A DNA stretch of 43,247 nucleotides from Promethearchaeota archaeon (GTDB lineage: Archaea; Asgardarchaeota; Lokiarchaeia; Sigynarchaeales; SOKP01), in assembly GCA_030605085.1 (NCBI GenBank), contig JAUWBH010000028.1, positions 1-43,247 of the forward strand, given 5' to 3'. Position 1 is the stretch's first letter; each line of letters starts with the position of its first letter. The position numbers and the translations under genes were made by a program. Shown piece by piece: positions 25,882-33,872 of this stretch. A model generated the notes under the pieces. That model made no database searches. It was not told the DNA's origin and saw only the letters and a program-made list of their open reading frames with translations.

Positions 25882-26206
25882 TTGAGGAGATATTTTAGTT
25901 ATAGAGATCACATAGAGTTTATTACGCTTGGATTCGCTTGGATTTTTCTTAGTGCAGCCTGGTGGTTATACGCAGTTTATTTTATTCATTTGATTTTCAT
26001 TAGTGTTCAAATCCCACTATTTTGGGGGATTTTCTTTCAAAGATTTTTTTTTTCTTTTGTGTTTGTTTTGTTGGATATATTCATTTTTTACTCTGAAGAA
26101 CGGAGACTACAAGAAAATATTTGTACTAATTTTTGGAATAATAGTGATTTTAAACGAAATTTATCTCATAACATTTCTACTTATTGAGAAGTTTAAATAT
26201 CATTAG
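25882..26206 (+). pseudogene. Frameshifted small membrane protein
   Basis: Two overlapping frames each encode half of what looks like one hydrophobic protein: frame 1 from 25882 ('FITLGFAWIFLSAAWWLYAVYF', 'HLIFISVQIPLFWGIFF') and frame 2 to 26206 ('NGDYKKIFVLIFGIIVILNE', 'IYLITFLLIEKF'). The switch falls around a 10-T run near 26045-26055, a common place for indels. There is a GAGGAGAT ribosome-binding-like site at 25883-25890 but no ATG in the right place. Pseudogene, sequencing error or programmed slippage cannot be told apart. Family unknown. Confidence 0.45.
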
Positions 26207-26307
26207 CGCCATTGCGTACAATCTGGGGTATTTAATGCCGGATAATATTGCTAATTGGCTAACAAAATCAAAAAAATAGGTTTTTTTTCCAAATAATTTA
26301 TTTTTTT

Positions 26308-26793
26308 TTAAAAATCTTTAAAAAATTCTTTATTTAAGTAGAGGGTTATTTTTTCCTCAATTTTCTTCTTAACTGTTTCTAATTCTTCAATTACAACCCT
26401 AGTATTACCAATAATATCAATGTAACCGAGTTCTGAGGGAAATCTAGGAACGATATGCCAATGTATATGATCAATACTCGCTCCCGCTTCTTTTCCCTGA
26501 TTTATTCCAATATTATATCCACGAGGATGATACACATCATCTAATAATAACTGTAAACCTTGAATCGCTCTAAATATATGAAGAATTTCTGTTTTTGTTA
26601 ATTCAGTAAATTTTAAGACATGCCTGTTTAGACAGACCATTAAGTGACCAGGATTGTAAGGATAAATATTCAAAACTACAAAAATTATATCGTCTTGATA
26701 AACTTTTATAATTTTGACTTGCTCATCATTATCTCTCAAAGCACACATAATGCATTCTACCTTAGGTTTTGCCGGACCTTGAACATATTCCAA
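26308..26793 (-). CDS. HIT-family nucleotide hydrolase/transferase
   Basis: 161 aa. Catalytic histidine triad 'IDHIHWHIVPRF' (HxHxHxx), 'YPYNPGHLMVCLNRH' and 'NIGINQGKEAGASIDH' are the HIT core. N-terminal 'CIMCALRD' gives the CxxC used for zinc by many archaeal/Fhit-like HIT proteins. They hydrolyse ApnA, AMP-lysine or similar nucleotidyl bonds; the substrate is not readable. Stands alone on the minus strand ahead of the 26898 gene. Confidence 0.93.
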   Translation of the reverse strand: MEYVQGPAKPKVECIMCALRDNDEQVKIIKVYQDDIIFVVLNIYPYNPGHLMVCLNRHVLKFTELTKTEILHIFRAIQGLQLLLDDVYHPRGYNIGINQGKEAGASIDHIHWHIVPRFPSELGYIDIIGNTRVVIEELETVKKKIEEKITLYLNKEFFKDF

Positions 26794-26897
26794 TTTTTTT
26801 CCTAATATTTTGAGCCACTTATCAAAAATTCTTATTCACCAAAATTTCTAAAACTTTACATATCGTTTTATTCATAACTATAGTTTTAAATTGTCTA

Positions 26898-27443
26898 TTA
26901 CAAATATAAAGAATAGTCGGGATCAGTATTGTATTCTTGAGATACATGGGAGTTATCGTAATCTAATTTTCCCGAACAGTACTCATCTATTATTATAGTA
27001 CTGTAAACGAACGAATTAAACACTTTTCTAATACTTTTAAATAGTGAGTTTTTTGATATAGTCCCGTTATCATTAAGGAATATTTGGTCGCTTATTTCAT
27101 AGCTATAATTATTTATACGATAAAAAACATCTTTAATGAGAAAAGACTTTTTCAGATCCAAAAAAAATTGAATCCTTTTATTATCTGGTTGTAAGGATCG
27201 TAACACTTTAATGTTTTCTTCTGGTATTTGAGTTCCAATATTAATGATAATTAAATCTTGGTTTTTTGGTTTAATTACGTTCATAATTTTACCTATTGGT
27301 TGTCCAGAAAAATCTTTGCCCGGAGGAAATACAAACTGAAATCCAAATTCGAATTTTGGTTCTTTTATCTTTTTTCTTAAAAGTCCTTCATCTAACAAAT
27401 ATTTACGAATTATATTTTTGATTTTACTATTATTAGTTGACAT
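26898..27443 (-). CDS. DUF2299-like conserved archaeal protein
   Basis: 181 aa. The pattern 'KNIIRKYLLDEGLL' followed by 'FEFGFQFVFPPG' and 'QDLIIINIGTQIPEE', then 'FFLDLKKSFLIKDVFY', resembles DUF2299, a YbjN/secretion-chaperone-like fold of unknown role. The start is an ATG with no strong ribosome binding site. The tyrosine-rich end ('DYSLYL') is unusual. I am not certain of the family. Confidence 0.5.
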   Translation of the reverse strand: MSTNNSKIKNIIRKYLLDEGLLRKKIKEPKFEFGFQFVFPPGKDFSGQPIGKIMNVIKPKNQDLIIINIGTQIPEENIKVLRSLQPDNKRIQFFLDLKKSFLIKDVFYRINNYSYEISDQIFLNDNGTISKNSLFKSIRKVFNSFVYSTIIIDEYCSGKLDYDNSHVSQEYNTDPDYSLYL

Positions 27444-27555
27444 TTTTTATCTATAATTCAAAAAAATGAAGAGCGCATTTTATTTTTTATTAGATCTTAT
27501 AAGTTTAATGCCAGTTCTTAAAAGAAAGTATATATAGAGAATTTCGCAAAGAAGA

Positions 27556-27909
27556 CTAATATTTCCCTTTGGGTCTGGGTTGAGCTTGAATTCCCGCATC
27601 TTTTAATTTTTGTATGTTCTGTTCCAATTCTTCATTTAGAGTACAGTAAATTACTTGTAAAGTGTCAACATCTATAAATAGAGTTCCTACAATCCCTAAA
27701 CCCATTAATTGATTATTTTTATCTATATACGTATTGTCTATACTCATTTTTATTGCCTGCTTTCCATCTTCTAATTCTACTAATTGAGGTTGGCAAGCAG
27801 TAAAACCAGTTCCTCTGTTTTTAAGCAAATAATTCATTAGAGCGTAATCTAACTCATCATTAATTTCTCCTGCTTCTTGGAGAACCTTAACAACATTTGG
27901 AGCGGACAT
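27556..27909 (-). CDS. Small conserved protein, function unknown
   Basis: 117 aa, soluble. Has two beta-rich segments ('PQLVELEDGKQAIKMSID', 'GIVGTLFIDVDTLQVIYCT') and a C-terminal 'AGIQAQPRPKGKY' tail. No motif of a known family recognised. Protein-like composition and clean start/stop support it as real. Confidence 0.6.
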   Translation of the reverse strand: MSAPNVVKVLQEAGEINDELDYALMNYLLKNRGTGFTACQPQLVELEDGKQAIKMSIDNTYIDKNNQLMGLGIVGTLFIDVDTLQVIYCTLNEELEQNIQKLKDAGIQAQPRPKGKY

Positions 27910-28088
27910 CTTATGACTTAATTTTATTTTGAGACAATTATAAATTATGTATTTAATTTTTAAACGAAATTTTCTTCTATAGGATGCTTTAAATTATTCT
28001 AATTTTCTTATATAATTCTTTACACATTAATTAGTCTTTTTAAATAATTTAAATCTTTTTTTCTCTTTAAAAAAAAGTAAAAAAAATT

Positions 28089-28352
28089 TTAAACCCAGTC
28101 TTTATCTACTATTTTAACCTTATCGACGCTGTGTAGAGAACAATTTAATTCGGTTAGAGCCTCAACAATCGCTTCTAATGTCATTTCTGATGAACCTTTT
28201 AAATTAACAAATACAGAAGTAGTTTTTTGATCTATTTCATCAACTTTAATAGATACAGATTTTACACCATTGAGTTTTTTCAAGGTACGGGCAAGTAGAT
28301 CGTTGCTGGGCTGGTGCGGTTTTAAAATGTCAAGTTTGTACTCAACAATCAT
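28089..28352 (-). CDS. DUF211 protein
   Basis: 87 aa. 'LDILKPHQPSNDLLARTLKK', 'VKSVSIKVDEIDQKT' and 'LNCSLHSVDKVKIVD' match DUF211, a small ferredoxin-like (beta-alpha-beta) family widespread in archaea whose role is uncertain; some members bind metal ions. Complete length. Confidence 0.88.
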   Translation of the reverse strand: MIVEYKLDILKPHQPSNDLLARTLKKLNGVKSVSIKVDEIDQKTTSVFVNLKGSSEMTLEAIVEALTELNCSLHSVDKVKIVDKDWV

Positions 28353-28535
28353 TCTTAGATTTTAAACCTTTATTTATTATTATTATTTTTTTTTTAATTT
28401 TATTACATTTACCATTATTCTATATTTTTTTATAAATTTTGTTTTTTTTATTTTTTCTTTTAAAAAAATGACCATTAAATCATCGAATAAATTATGAACA
28501 ATTCGTTTAAAATCGTATCAAAACAATGAGTTAAT

Positions 28536-29255
28536 CTAAATTCCCAAAATTAATATTATTATTATTATTGTTAATGTAAAAGCACCAAGCATTTGCATGA
28601 CATTTTTTAGGATTGATTCCTTCGAGATTTTCCCTAAGAATATGCCTAATAAAACAATGCAAACAAAAATTATTGTAAATGATGTAATAAAGCAAGTAAA
28701 TCTTGCCTCTTTGACGAAAAAAAATGGAAAAATTGCTACAATTCCTCCTAAAAATGGACTTAATCCATTTACCAATGCAACAACAACACCCGTAAATCTC
28801 TCAGCTTTATCATGAATTGTTTTATGCTTTTTTTGCTTTTTTTTTTTGCGCCTTAATGCTCTTCTCTTTTTTATATTGTCATTGAAATTTTTTGGTGGTA
28901 TTACCATCGCTTTTTCAATCTCTTTTTCATCCACATCAACCTCGAATGTCTGTTGATCCGTAGATACTATTCCCATGGCAATGTCTAGTTCTTTTTTTTC
29001 CTTTCTTTGTTCTGCTTTTTCTGATAAATATGAACCTGAAACACCTGAAATAAACATTGAAATTGACGTACCTACCCCTGTCAAAATAATATAATTAGAT
29101 TGGATTGGTTGGTTCGGGTTATTGAGAAGAATTACAAAAAAACCAAGTAAAATGCCTAAGATCGTAAGCATTCCGTCGTAAAAGTTGTTAACAAAATATC
29201 TTCGACAGATTTGAGTATAACCAGTAATATTATTATACTCTTTATATTTTCCCAT
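28536..29255 (-). CDS. VIT1/CCC1-family metal transporter-like membrane protein
   Basis: 239 aa. TM1 'FYDGMLTILGILLGFFVIL', TM2 with 'GTSISMFISGVSGSYLSEKAEQRKE' (the small-residue and conserved Glu/Arg block of VIT1/CCC1 iron-manganese transporters), a very basic cytosolic loop ('KKRRALRRKKKKQKKHKT', ~130-147), then three hydrophobic segments. Predicted five TM helices with the metal-binding loop in the middle. Exports or sequesters Fe/Mn, but the vacuolar name does not apply in an archaeon; it would act at the cell membrane. Confidence 0.82.
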   Translation of the reverse strand: MGKYKEYNNITGYTQICRRYFVNNFYDGMLTILGILLGFFVILLNNPNQPIQSNYIILTGVGTSISMFISGVSGSYLSEKAEQRKEKKELDIAMGIVSTDQQTFEVDVDEKEIEKAMVIPPKNFNDNIKKRRALRRKKKKQKKHKTIHDKAERFTGVVVALVNGLSPFLGGIVAIFPFFFVKEARFTCFITSFTIIFVCIVLLGIFLGKISKESILKNVMQMLGAFTLTIIIIILILGI

Positions 29256-29355
29256 TCTGATATAATCGCTAATTTTTATAATTATTTTGAGATGATTTTA
29301 CTAGTTTCACAAGATAATATGTATTTATATTTTTTATCATTAATCAGATCATCAA

Positions 29356-29381
29356 AATGAATAAAAATATACTCATTTTAT
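29356..29381. repeat. Right-end hairpin of the TnpB element
   Basis: AAAATGA ... TCATTTT, a 7-bp inverted repeat with a 12-nt loop, beginning ~2 nt after the tnpB stop. Overlaps the region where TnpB guide RNA (omega RNA) normally ends. Confidence 0.5.
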
Positions 29382-29382
29382 T

Positions 29383-30591
29383 TCAAATAATATTATCGTA
29401 TATATTTTGATAAATTACCTGTGGCATCAATCCGAATGCCTCTATCCCATCAACCGAAACGGAATTTGGGAATGCTTTTTTCATTATATTATATCCCGCA
29501 TTTACATCAGCGTTAATAATCGTTCCGTTAGAAGTTCTAAACAATCCTCTTGAGATTCTTCTTCCTAAATATTTATCGTGTTTTCTAATCTCTTCGTTGT
29601 CTAAGAAGCTACATTTAGAAGTATAAAGCTCGTCATCCGTTTCGAATCGTATTCCTACTAATTCCGATTTATATTTGATTTGTTGTAACAGTTTGTAAAA
29701 TGGAATTTGAACGAAATTTTGATTGTTTCTTTTTCCTATGTTAATTTTTTGTTTCCAACCTTGATTGTGTCCAATTATGATCGTTCCAATGTCGTTTTGT
29801 ACGCAATAATCTACAACGAATCGCGAAATTCGATGAAATAATGTAGTGATTTTATTATTTCGTTTCATATGTAATTTCAAAATTCTTTTTGTGTCTTGAA
29901 AATTCCCTTTTTTGGTTTCAACGCTTCTGTAATACGCTAATTGTTTGTTGTAAAATTGATTTATGGATTTTAGAACCTTACCTTTAACAATAATCGGTTT
30001 TTTACCGATGTTGTTTACCGCAGTTATAAGATTGTTCAATCCCAAATCAATTGCTAAAACATTGTCTTGATTTAATCCTAAATTCTGTCCCTCTTTTTCG
30101 TAAACAATTTCTATTTTGTAATTGATTCCTAACGGTACAATTCTTACTTCTTTTAATTTACATTGAATTCTCGTTTTTATAGGATTGAGATTCACTTTTT
30201 TAGGAAAGCGTAAATACCCATCTTTAATTCTACATTGCTGATTTGTAAAAATAACGACACTTTCTCCATTTTTCTTTTTGTATTTTGGAATCTGTGGTCT
30301 TCTCTTAAACTTTCTGTAATCTTTTCTGTATTCTCTTAAACTTTTAAAGTAAGATTTCCAATTTCTATTCACATATTTGAGAATTTGTTGGGAAGTTTGG
30401 GAAGGCAAATTCCTATACGCTTCTTTGTGTTTAAGAACGAAATCCAAATCGTAATAATTGAGGATATTATTCAAATTAAAGAAATCCTGTCTCACATACC
30501 AATTCGCCAAATTGTAAAGGTTTTTTGCTAAATGGCATAAATGAGACAATTCCTTTGAACATGATATTTGAATTTGTTCAGTTAATCTCAT
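29383..30591 (-). CDS. tnpB: TnpB (OrfB), RNA-guided nuclease of IS200/IS605 type
   Basis: 402 aa. RuvC-I Asp in 'LAIDLGLNNLITAV', RuvC-III Asp in 'INADVNAGYNIMKKAF', and the bridge/basic N-terminal half rich in Lys/Arg. The RuvC-II position reads 'TIIIGHNQGWKQ' with no Glu. A Glu occurs later in 'TDDELYTSKCSF', matching the described TnpB group with a relocated catalytic acid. The zinc-ribbon region keeps only one Cys. TnpB cuts DNA under guidance of an RNA made from the element's 3' end and preserves the element by copying back; activity of this form is untested. UGA stop. No tnpA within the window. Confidence 0.93.
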   Translation of the reverse strand: MRLTEQIQISCSKELSHLCHLAKNLYNLANWYVRQDFFNLNNILNYYDLDFVLKHKEAYRNLPSQTSQQILKYVNRNWKSYFKSLREYRKDYRKFKRRPQIPKYKKKNGESVVIFTNQQCRIKDGYLRFPKKVNLNPIKTRIQCKLKEVRIVPLGINYKIEIVYEKEGQNLGLNQDNVLAIDLGLNNLITAVNNIGKKPIIVKGKVLKSINQFYNKQLAYYRSVETKKGNFQDTKRILKLHMKRNNKITTLFHRISRFVVDYCVQNDIGTIIIGHNQGWKQKINIGKRNNQNFVQIPFYKLLQQIKYKSELVGIRFETDDELYTSKCSFLDNEEIRKHDKYLGRRISRGLFRTSNGTIINADVNAGYNIMKKAFPNSVSVDGIEAFGLMPQVIYQNIYDNII

Positions 30592-30728
30592 TTATATTAT
30601 TATCAAATGATACCATTTTTTATAATGATTATAGATTGAAAATTTACTGATTTATGAAAAATGATCATTATTACATCCTGATAATATCAAACGATATAAT
30701 TCTTGTTTAATGTATTCATTTTCCTTTT

Positions 30729-31418
30729 CTATAAAAATTCTTTAATTGCATTTATTAAGTTTAGAGGAATTTCCTTTTCTTGAATAATTTTATTAGCTTT
30801 CTCAAAGACATCCATTTTAGACAATTTGGATAATTTTGTTTTAATTGCTATAGAACGAGCATTAATATTTATGGCACCTTCTATATCTCGATGGTTATCT
30901 CCAATTACTAAAATTTCTGCTGATTTTACATTAAGTTTTTTGCATATCAATAAGAGGTGATCTGGATGAGGCTTTGGATTGTTTACATCATTACGCCCTA
31001 TAATTACATCAAAATAATGCAATAATCCAACTTTTTTGAGCGAGATTTGCGCATTTTTATTAGTATTATAGGTATAAATTGCTTGTTTCAGATTATTCTT
31101 TTTAGCAAAATCTAGCACCTTTTCAACACCGTTTACCATAGTAGCTTTTAAAGCAGCTTCATATTCGACTTTTGAAACTTTATCGTCTACATTATAAATG
31201 ATTTTCTCAATTTGTTTAGCGTTATAACCCATAGTCTTAAAGAGTTCTCTTGAAGTTTTTACAGTTTCTAGTATACTATTTTTGGTTGTTAAGTTTTGCT
31301 TAGGAATTCCAGCAGATCTCAGGATCTTTAAAGCTGCTCGGCGCGCTTTAATATAATCTATTTTAAAGTGTATAATCGTTCCATCTAAATCCCAAACGAT
31401 CGCCTTAATAGGGATCAT
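30729..31418 (-). CDS. HAD-superfamily phosphatase (phosphoglycolate phosphatase-like)
   Basis: 229 aa. Motif I 'VWDLDGTIIHF' (DxDGT), helical cap domain of ~80 residues, motif II region 'QAIYTYNTNKNA', and motif IV 'ILVIGDNHRDIEGAININAR' (GDxxxD). Gly-rich end domain 'PKPHPDHLLLICKKL'. HAD phosphatase with C1 cap; substrate (phosphoglycolate or a small phosphomonoester) not decidable. Motif III Lys seen in 'GRNDVNNPKPHPDHL'. Confidence 0.9.
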   Translation of the reverse strand: MIPIKAIVWDLDGTIIHFKIDYIKARRAALKILRSAGIPKQNLTTKNSILETVKTSRELFKTMGYNAKQIEKIIYNVDDKVSKVEYEAALKATMVNGVEKVLDFAKKNNLKQAIYTYNTNKNAQISLKKVGLLHYFDVIIGRNDVNNPKPHPDHLLLICKKLNVKSAEILVIGDNHRDIEGAININARSIAIKTKLSKLSKMDVFEKANKIIQEKEIPLNLINAIKEFL

Positions 31419-31519
31419 AACCAGTTAACACACCAATTAATGTTGGTATCAGAATTTTTTTTGATATTTCTATATAATCCAAATTTTTAGAAATAATTAT
31501 TCATTTTCTTATAAGATAA

Positions 31520-31975
31520 ATGACAGATTTGGATGAAATATATAAAATTTCTGACAAATTATATATTGGAGCTTACTGGCCAAGGTTAAATTTTGAAAAA
31601 CTTAAAAAAAATGGTATTACCGCTATAGTTAATTTAATGGAACATAAACATTATCGTCCTCCTCTGCGTCAATTTGCTTACTTACATAAAGGATTTCCAG
31701 ATAACACATACCCACCTCACGAATATTTAGAAGAAATTCTAAATTTTATCCAAAAACACATAAGGACCGGAAAAGTATTGGTCCATTGCGCTATGGGTAT
31801 TTCAAGAAGTGGTGGCATCGTAATTGCATGGTTGTTAAAACAAAATCAAAGTTGGACGTGGGGAAAAGCAATGGAATTCGTAAGGAAAACACGGACCGTT
31901 TTTCCTGCTGTTGAGATTAGAGAATCTGTTCTCGATTATCTTGAATCTATTGAAGGACATAGAAGAAATTATTGA
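31520..31975 (+). CDS. Dual-specificity protein phosphatase-like
   Basis: 151 aa. P-loop 'VLVHCAMGISRSGGIVIAWL' carries HCxxGxxR, preceded by Asp in 'KGFPDNTYPPHEYLEE' as general acid. Compact DSP fold, no extra domain. Removes phosphate from Ser/Thr/Tyr or from RNA/lipid in related enzymes. Divergent promoter shared with the HAD gene. Eukaryote-like phosphatases are common in Asgard archaea. Confidence 0.93.
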   Translation: MTDLDEIYKISDKLYIGAYWPRLNFEKLKKNGITAIVNLMEHKHYRPPLRQFAYLHKGFPDNTYPPHEYLEEILNFIQKHIRTGKVLVHCAMGISRSGGIVIAWLLKQNQSWTWGKAMEFVRKTRTVFPAVEIRESVLDYLESIEGHRRNY

Positions 31976-31999
31976 TTTTTCCTAACAAAATTACTCCAT

Positions 32000-32569
32000 T
32001 CAATAAATTAAATCAGTATATATTGGTCCTTTGGGTGTTAATTCTGATCTTTTCAATTTAACTTCAGAAATAGTAAATATGCCAATATCTAAATTTACCT
32101 TTTCACTTATTATTTTCTTAAAGTTGTTAAATGTTTTGTAGTCAATTTTATTTTTTTTCAATCGTCCAATTGTTAAGTGGGGTTTAAATTTTGTACGTTT
32201 ATCTCTTTCGATTTCAAGTTTTTCATTTAACAGATTTTCAACATTATTTTTAATATTTTGTAGAAATTGAATATCTCCAATTAACTTTATCCACAACACA
32301 GAATATTGATTAAATTGCCCTACTCCTTTTAATTGGTATTTGAAAATTTTACCTTGAAATAAAGTATCGCTGATTTCCTTTAAAATATTAAATATTTTAG
32401 GTGCCATAGATTCTGAAATCTTTCCTAAAAATTTGACTGTCATATGAAGATTTTTTGGTTCCACCACCTTAAGCTGAGGCTGATTTTTTTTTAAAACAGA
32501 AGATAATTTTACAATATTTTCAATAGTTTCCTCGTCCTTTAACTCTAAAGCGATGAAAGCTCTAATCAT
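32000..32569 (-). CDS. thpR: RNA 2',3'-cyclic phosphodiesterase (2H family)
   Basis: 189 aa. Two HxTx motifs, 'LHMTVKFLGK' (~41-50) and 'FKPHLTIGRLKKN' (~128-140), and 'MIRAFIALEL' at the start, typical of ThpR/LigT. It opens 2',3'-cyclic phosphates to 2'-phosphates on RNA and can join tRNA halves in vitro. Complete length for the family. Ends in TGA. Confidence 0.95.
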   Translation of the reverse strand: MIRAFIALELKDEETIENIVKLSSVLKKNQPQLKVVEPKNLHMTVKFLGKISESMAPKIFNILKEISDTLFQGKIFKYQLKGVGQFNQYSVLWIKLIGDIQFLQNIKNNVENLLNEKLEIERDKRTKFKPHLTIGRLKKNKIDYKTFNNFKKIISEKVNLDIGIFTISEVKLKRSELTPKGPIYTDLIY

Positions 32570-32602
32570 TTTTTAATCCCTTTTATCTGTTTGATTTTTA
32601 AG

Positions 32603-33052
32603 CTATTTAAAAATATAGGGTTTGGTCTTCTCCTGATAGTAGGTCTCTCTATGCTTGTTAAACACCTCCCAAGCTTGAATTAATTCTTGTGGCATATCGG
32701 GGATCCAGAAACGATTAGGTATGGCTTCGGCAAGAATTTTTCCATTACCATCCACAATCTGAGTCTCTCCAAGGTAGTAAGACTTATATGGGATATCTGG
32801 CATAAGTGGTGTTTCACCTTCAAAATCTCCTGCATGGGCAGCATGAACCACAGGCACTCCTAACATTCGAGCAAACCTACCAGGAGTTTCTATCATCATT
32901 TCTAAAACTATTTCACGAAGTTCTGATTTATATCCTGGAATGCGCACTTCAGTTAGTGTCCACCAGCAAGACCCTCCAACCACTATATCCACACGATTTA
33001 ACATGCGTTTGACCGTACGGGTGCGCACAAATTCCCATTGTTTTTGTGTCAT
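32603..33052 (-). pseudogene. C-terminal half of a nitrilase-family (carbon-nitrogen hydrolase) gene
   Basis: 149 aa from ATG 33052: 'WEFVRTRTVKRMLNRVDIVV', 'GGSCWWTLTEVRIPG', 'AHAGDFEG' and 'IVDGNGKILAEA' are the second half of a carbon-nitrogen hydrolase. It starts where the catalytic Cys should be: intact relatives have a Cys immediately before WEF, but here the residues are 'TQKQWEF'. The N-terminal half is at 37944-38357 on the same strand; together they would be ~280 aa, a normal length. Looks like a gene split by an insertion at its active site. ATG used here may be fortuitous. Confidence 0.75.
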
Positions 33053-33199
33053 TTTTGATTCATAGGTGACAATCGTTTGTTACAAGATACATAGGGTGAA
33101 CATAAAAATTGTTAAAAACTTAAAAATTTGCGGTTTTACGGGTTTTTCAATTTTACAGTTTTGTAAAAGTTCAGTCTAAAGTGAACTTTGGTTTTCATG

Positions 33200-33427
33200 T
33201 CGCGAAAAAAAGGTTTTGTATTACAAAACATTGCGGATAGTCGATTAGATAATCGTTTTAGAAAAAAGATAGTCGGTTAGATAGTCGGATTTTTCCTTCT
33301 GTTTTTTAAAGATTTTTTTCGAGTCGCGAAAATATTTTTTACGAAATAAAAAATATCGAGTCGCGAAATAAAATATCGTAGTACAAAACGCTATGGGTAG
33401 TCGGTGGGATGGTCGGTTGTAAAAAAC
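33200..33427. repeat. Imperfect repeat block with TCGCGAA and TAGTCGG boxes
   Basis: Unit A (33200-33267) and unit B (33361-33427) share the order TCGCGAA, GTA(T)TACAAAAC, GG(A/G)TAGTCG, GAT-GTCG and a run of A. A third TCGCGAA lies at 33323 and extra TAGTCGG boxes at 33270 and 33282. G+C is higher than its surroundings. Possible mobile-element end or multi-site binding region. Confidence 0.6.
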
Positions 33428-33447
33428 GATAGGGTTCAAACCCAATA

Positions 33448-33651
33448 TTGGACCTTCAATTAATGTTAGGAGGGCATGTTCATACAATAGAAAATCCACA
33501 TGCAGTGATAAAAAGACACCAGAAGCGTATCATTGGGATTATAACTGTTATGGCAAGTCAAGGAGCTGGTGCGAATAGAAAGGTAAATTCAGAGTCTGAT
33601 TTTAATGAAAATTTAGTGAAAAAATTACACAAAACCAATCGAAAAATCTAG
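33448..33651 (+). pseudogene. Fragment resembling a calcineurin-like metallophosphatase
   Basis: The frame from TTG 33448 begins 'LDLQLMLGGHVHTIENPHA', where GGHVH matches the last metal-binding motif of calcineurin-like phosphoesterases, followed by ~40 residues without recognised domain ('IIGIITVMASQGAGANRK'). The domain is otherwise missing, so this is at most a relic. Confidence 0.35.
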
Positions 33652-33872
33652 CATAAATCTCATCAACCAATATTATAATCTCATGAAAGATTTCAATCAT
33701 AAAGGAATTAAGAAAAAACCTCGAAAGAATTTGTGGTAACAAAATAGTTAAATATTAACTAATCATCTTATTATTTAATCCACAAATGATGTAAATTTTT
33801 GTCGTAACATTATTGATATTTAATAATCAATAGTTGTATTTAGTTTTAGAAAAGTAAAAAGAGGTTAATTAT

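Larger units (their letters stand above)
29350..30605 (-). mobile_element. Solitary IS200/IS605-type element (TnpB only)
   Basis: Contains tnpB with no tnpA Y1 transposase beside it. At the 3' side an inverted repeat AAAATGA/TCATTTT (29356-29381) lies just downstream of the stop, fitting a right-end hairpin; the sequence around the end is shared with a relic at 42356-42490. At the 5' side a TATCA/TGATA stem (about 30600-30611) may mark the left end. Exact ends and target site not determined. Confidence 0.7.
33053..33872. other. 820-nt region of hairpins, repeats and gene fragments
   Basis: Between the nitrilase C-half and the protease gene. Includes hairpins TTTTAC/GTAAAA (33151-33168), AAGTTCA/TGAACTT (33167-33188) and GTTTTGT/ACAAAAC (33213-33229), the TCGCGAA repeat block, and a fragment resembling a metallophosphatase (33448-33651). 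The last ~200 nt are AT-rich and carry the protease promoter and its AAGAGGTTAATT ribosome binding site. Confidence 0.5.

Noticed and set aside
33430..33445. tRNA T-arm-like GGGTTCAAACCC
   Set aside because: No acceptor, D-arm or anticodon can be built around it; it is a short inverted repeat.
33245..33499. 84-codon minus-strand frame
   Set aside because: Overlaps the repeat block and has no protein-like pattern or start signal.
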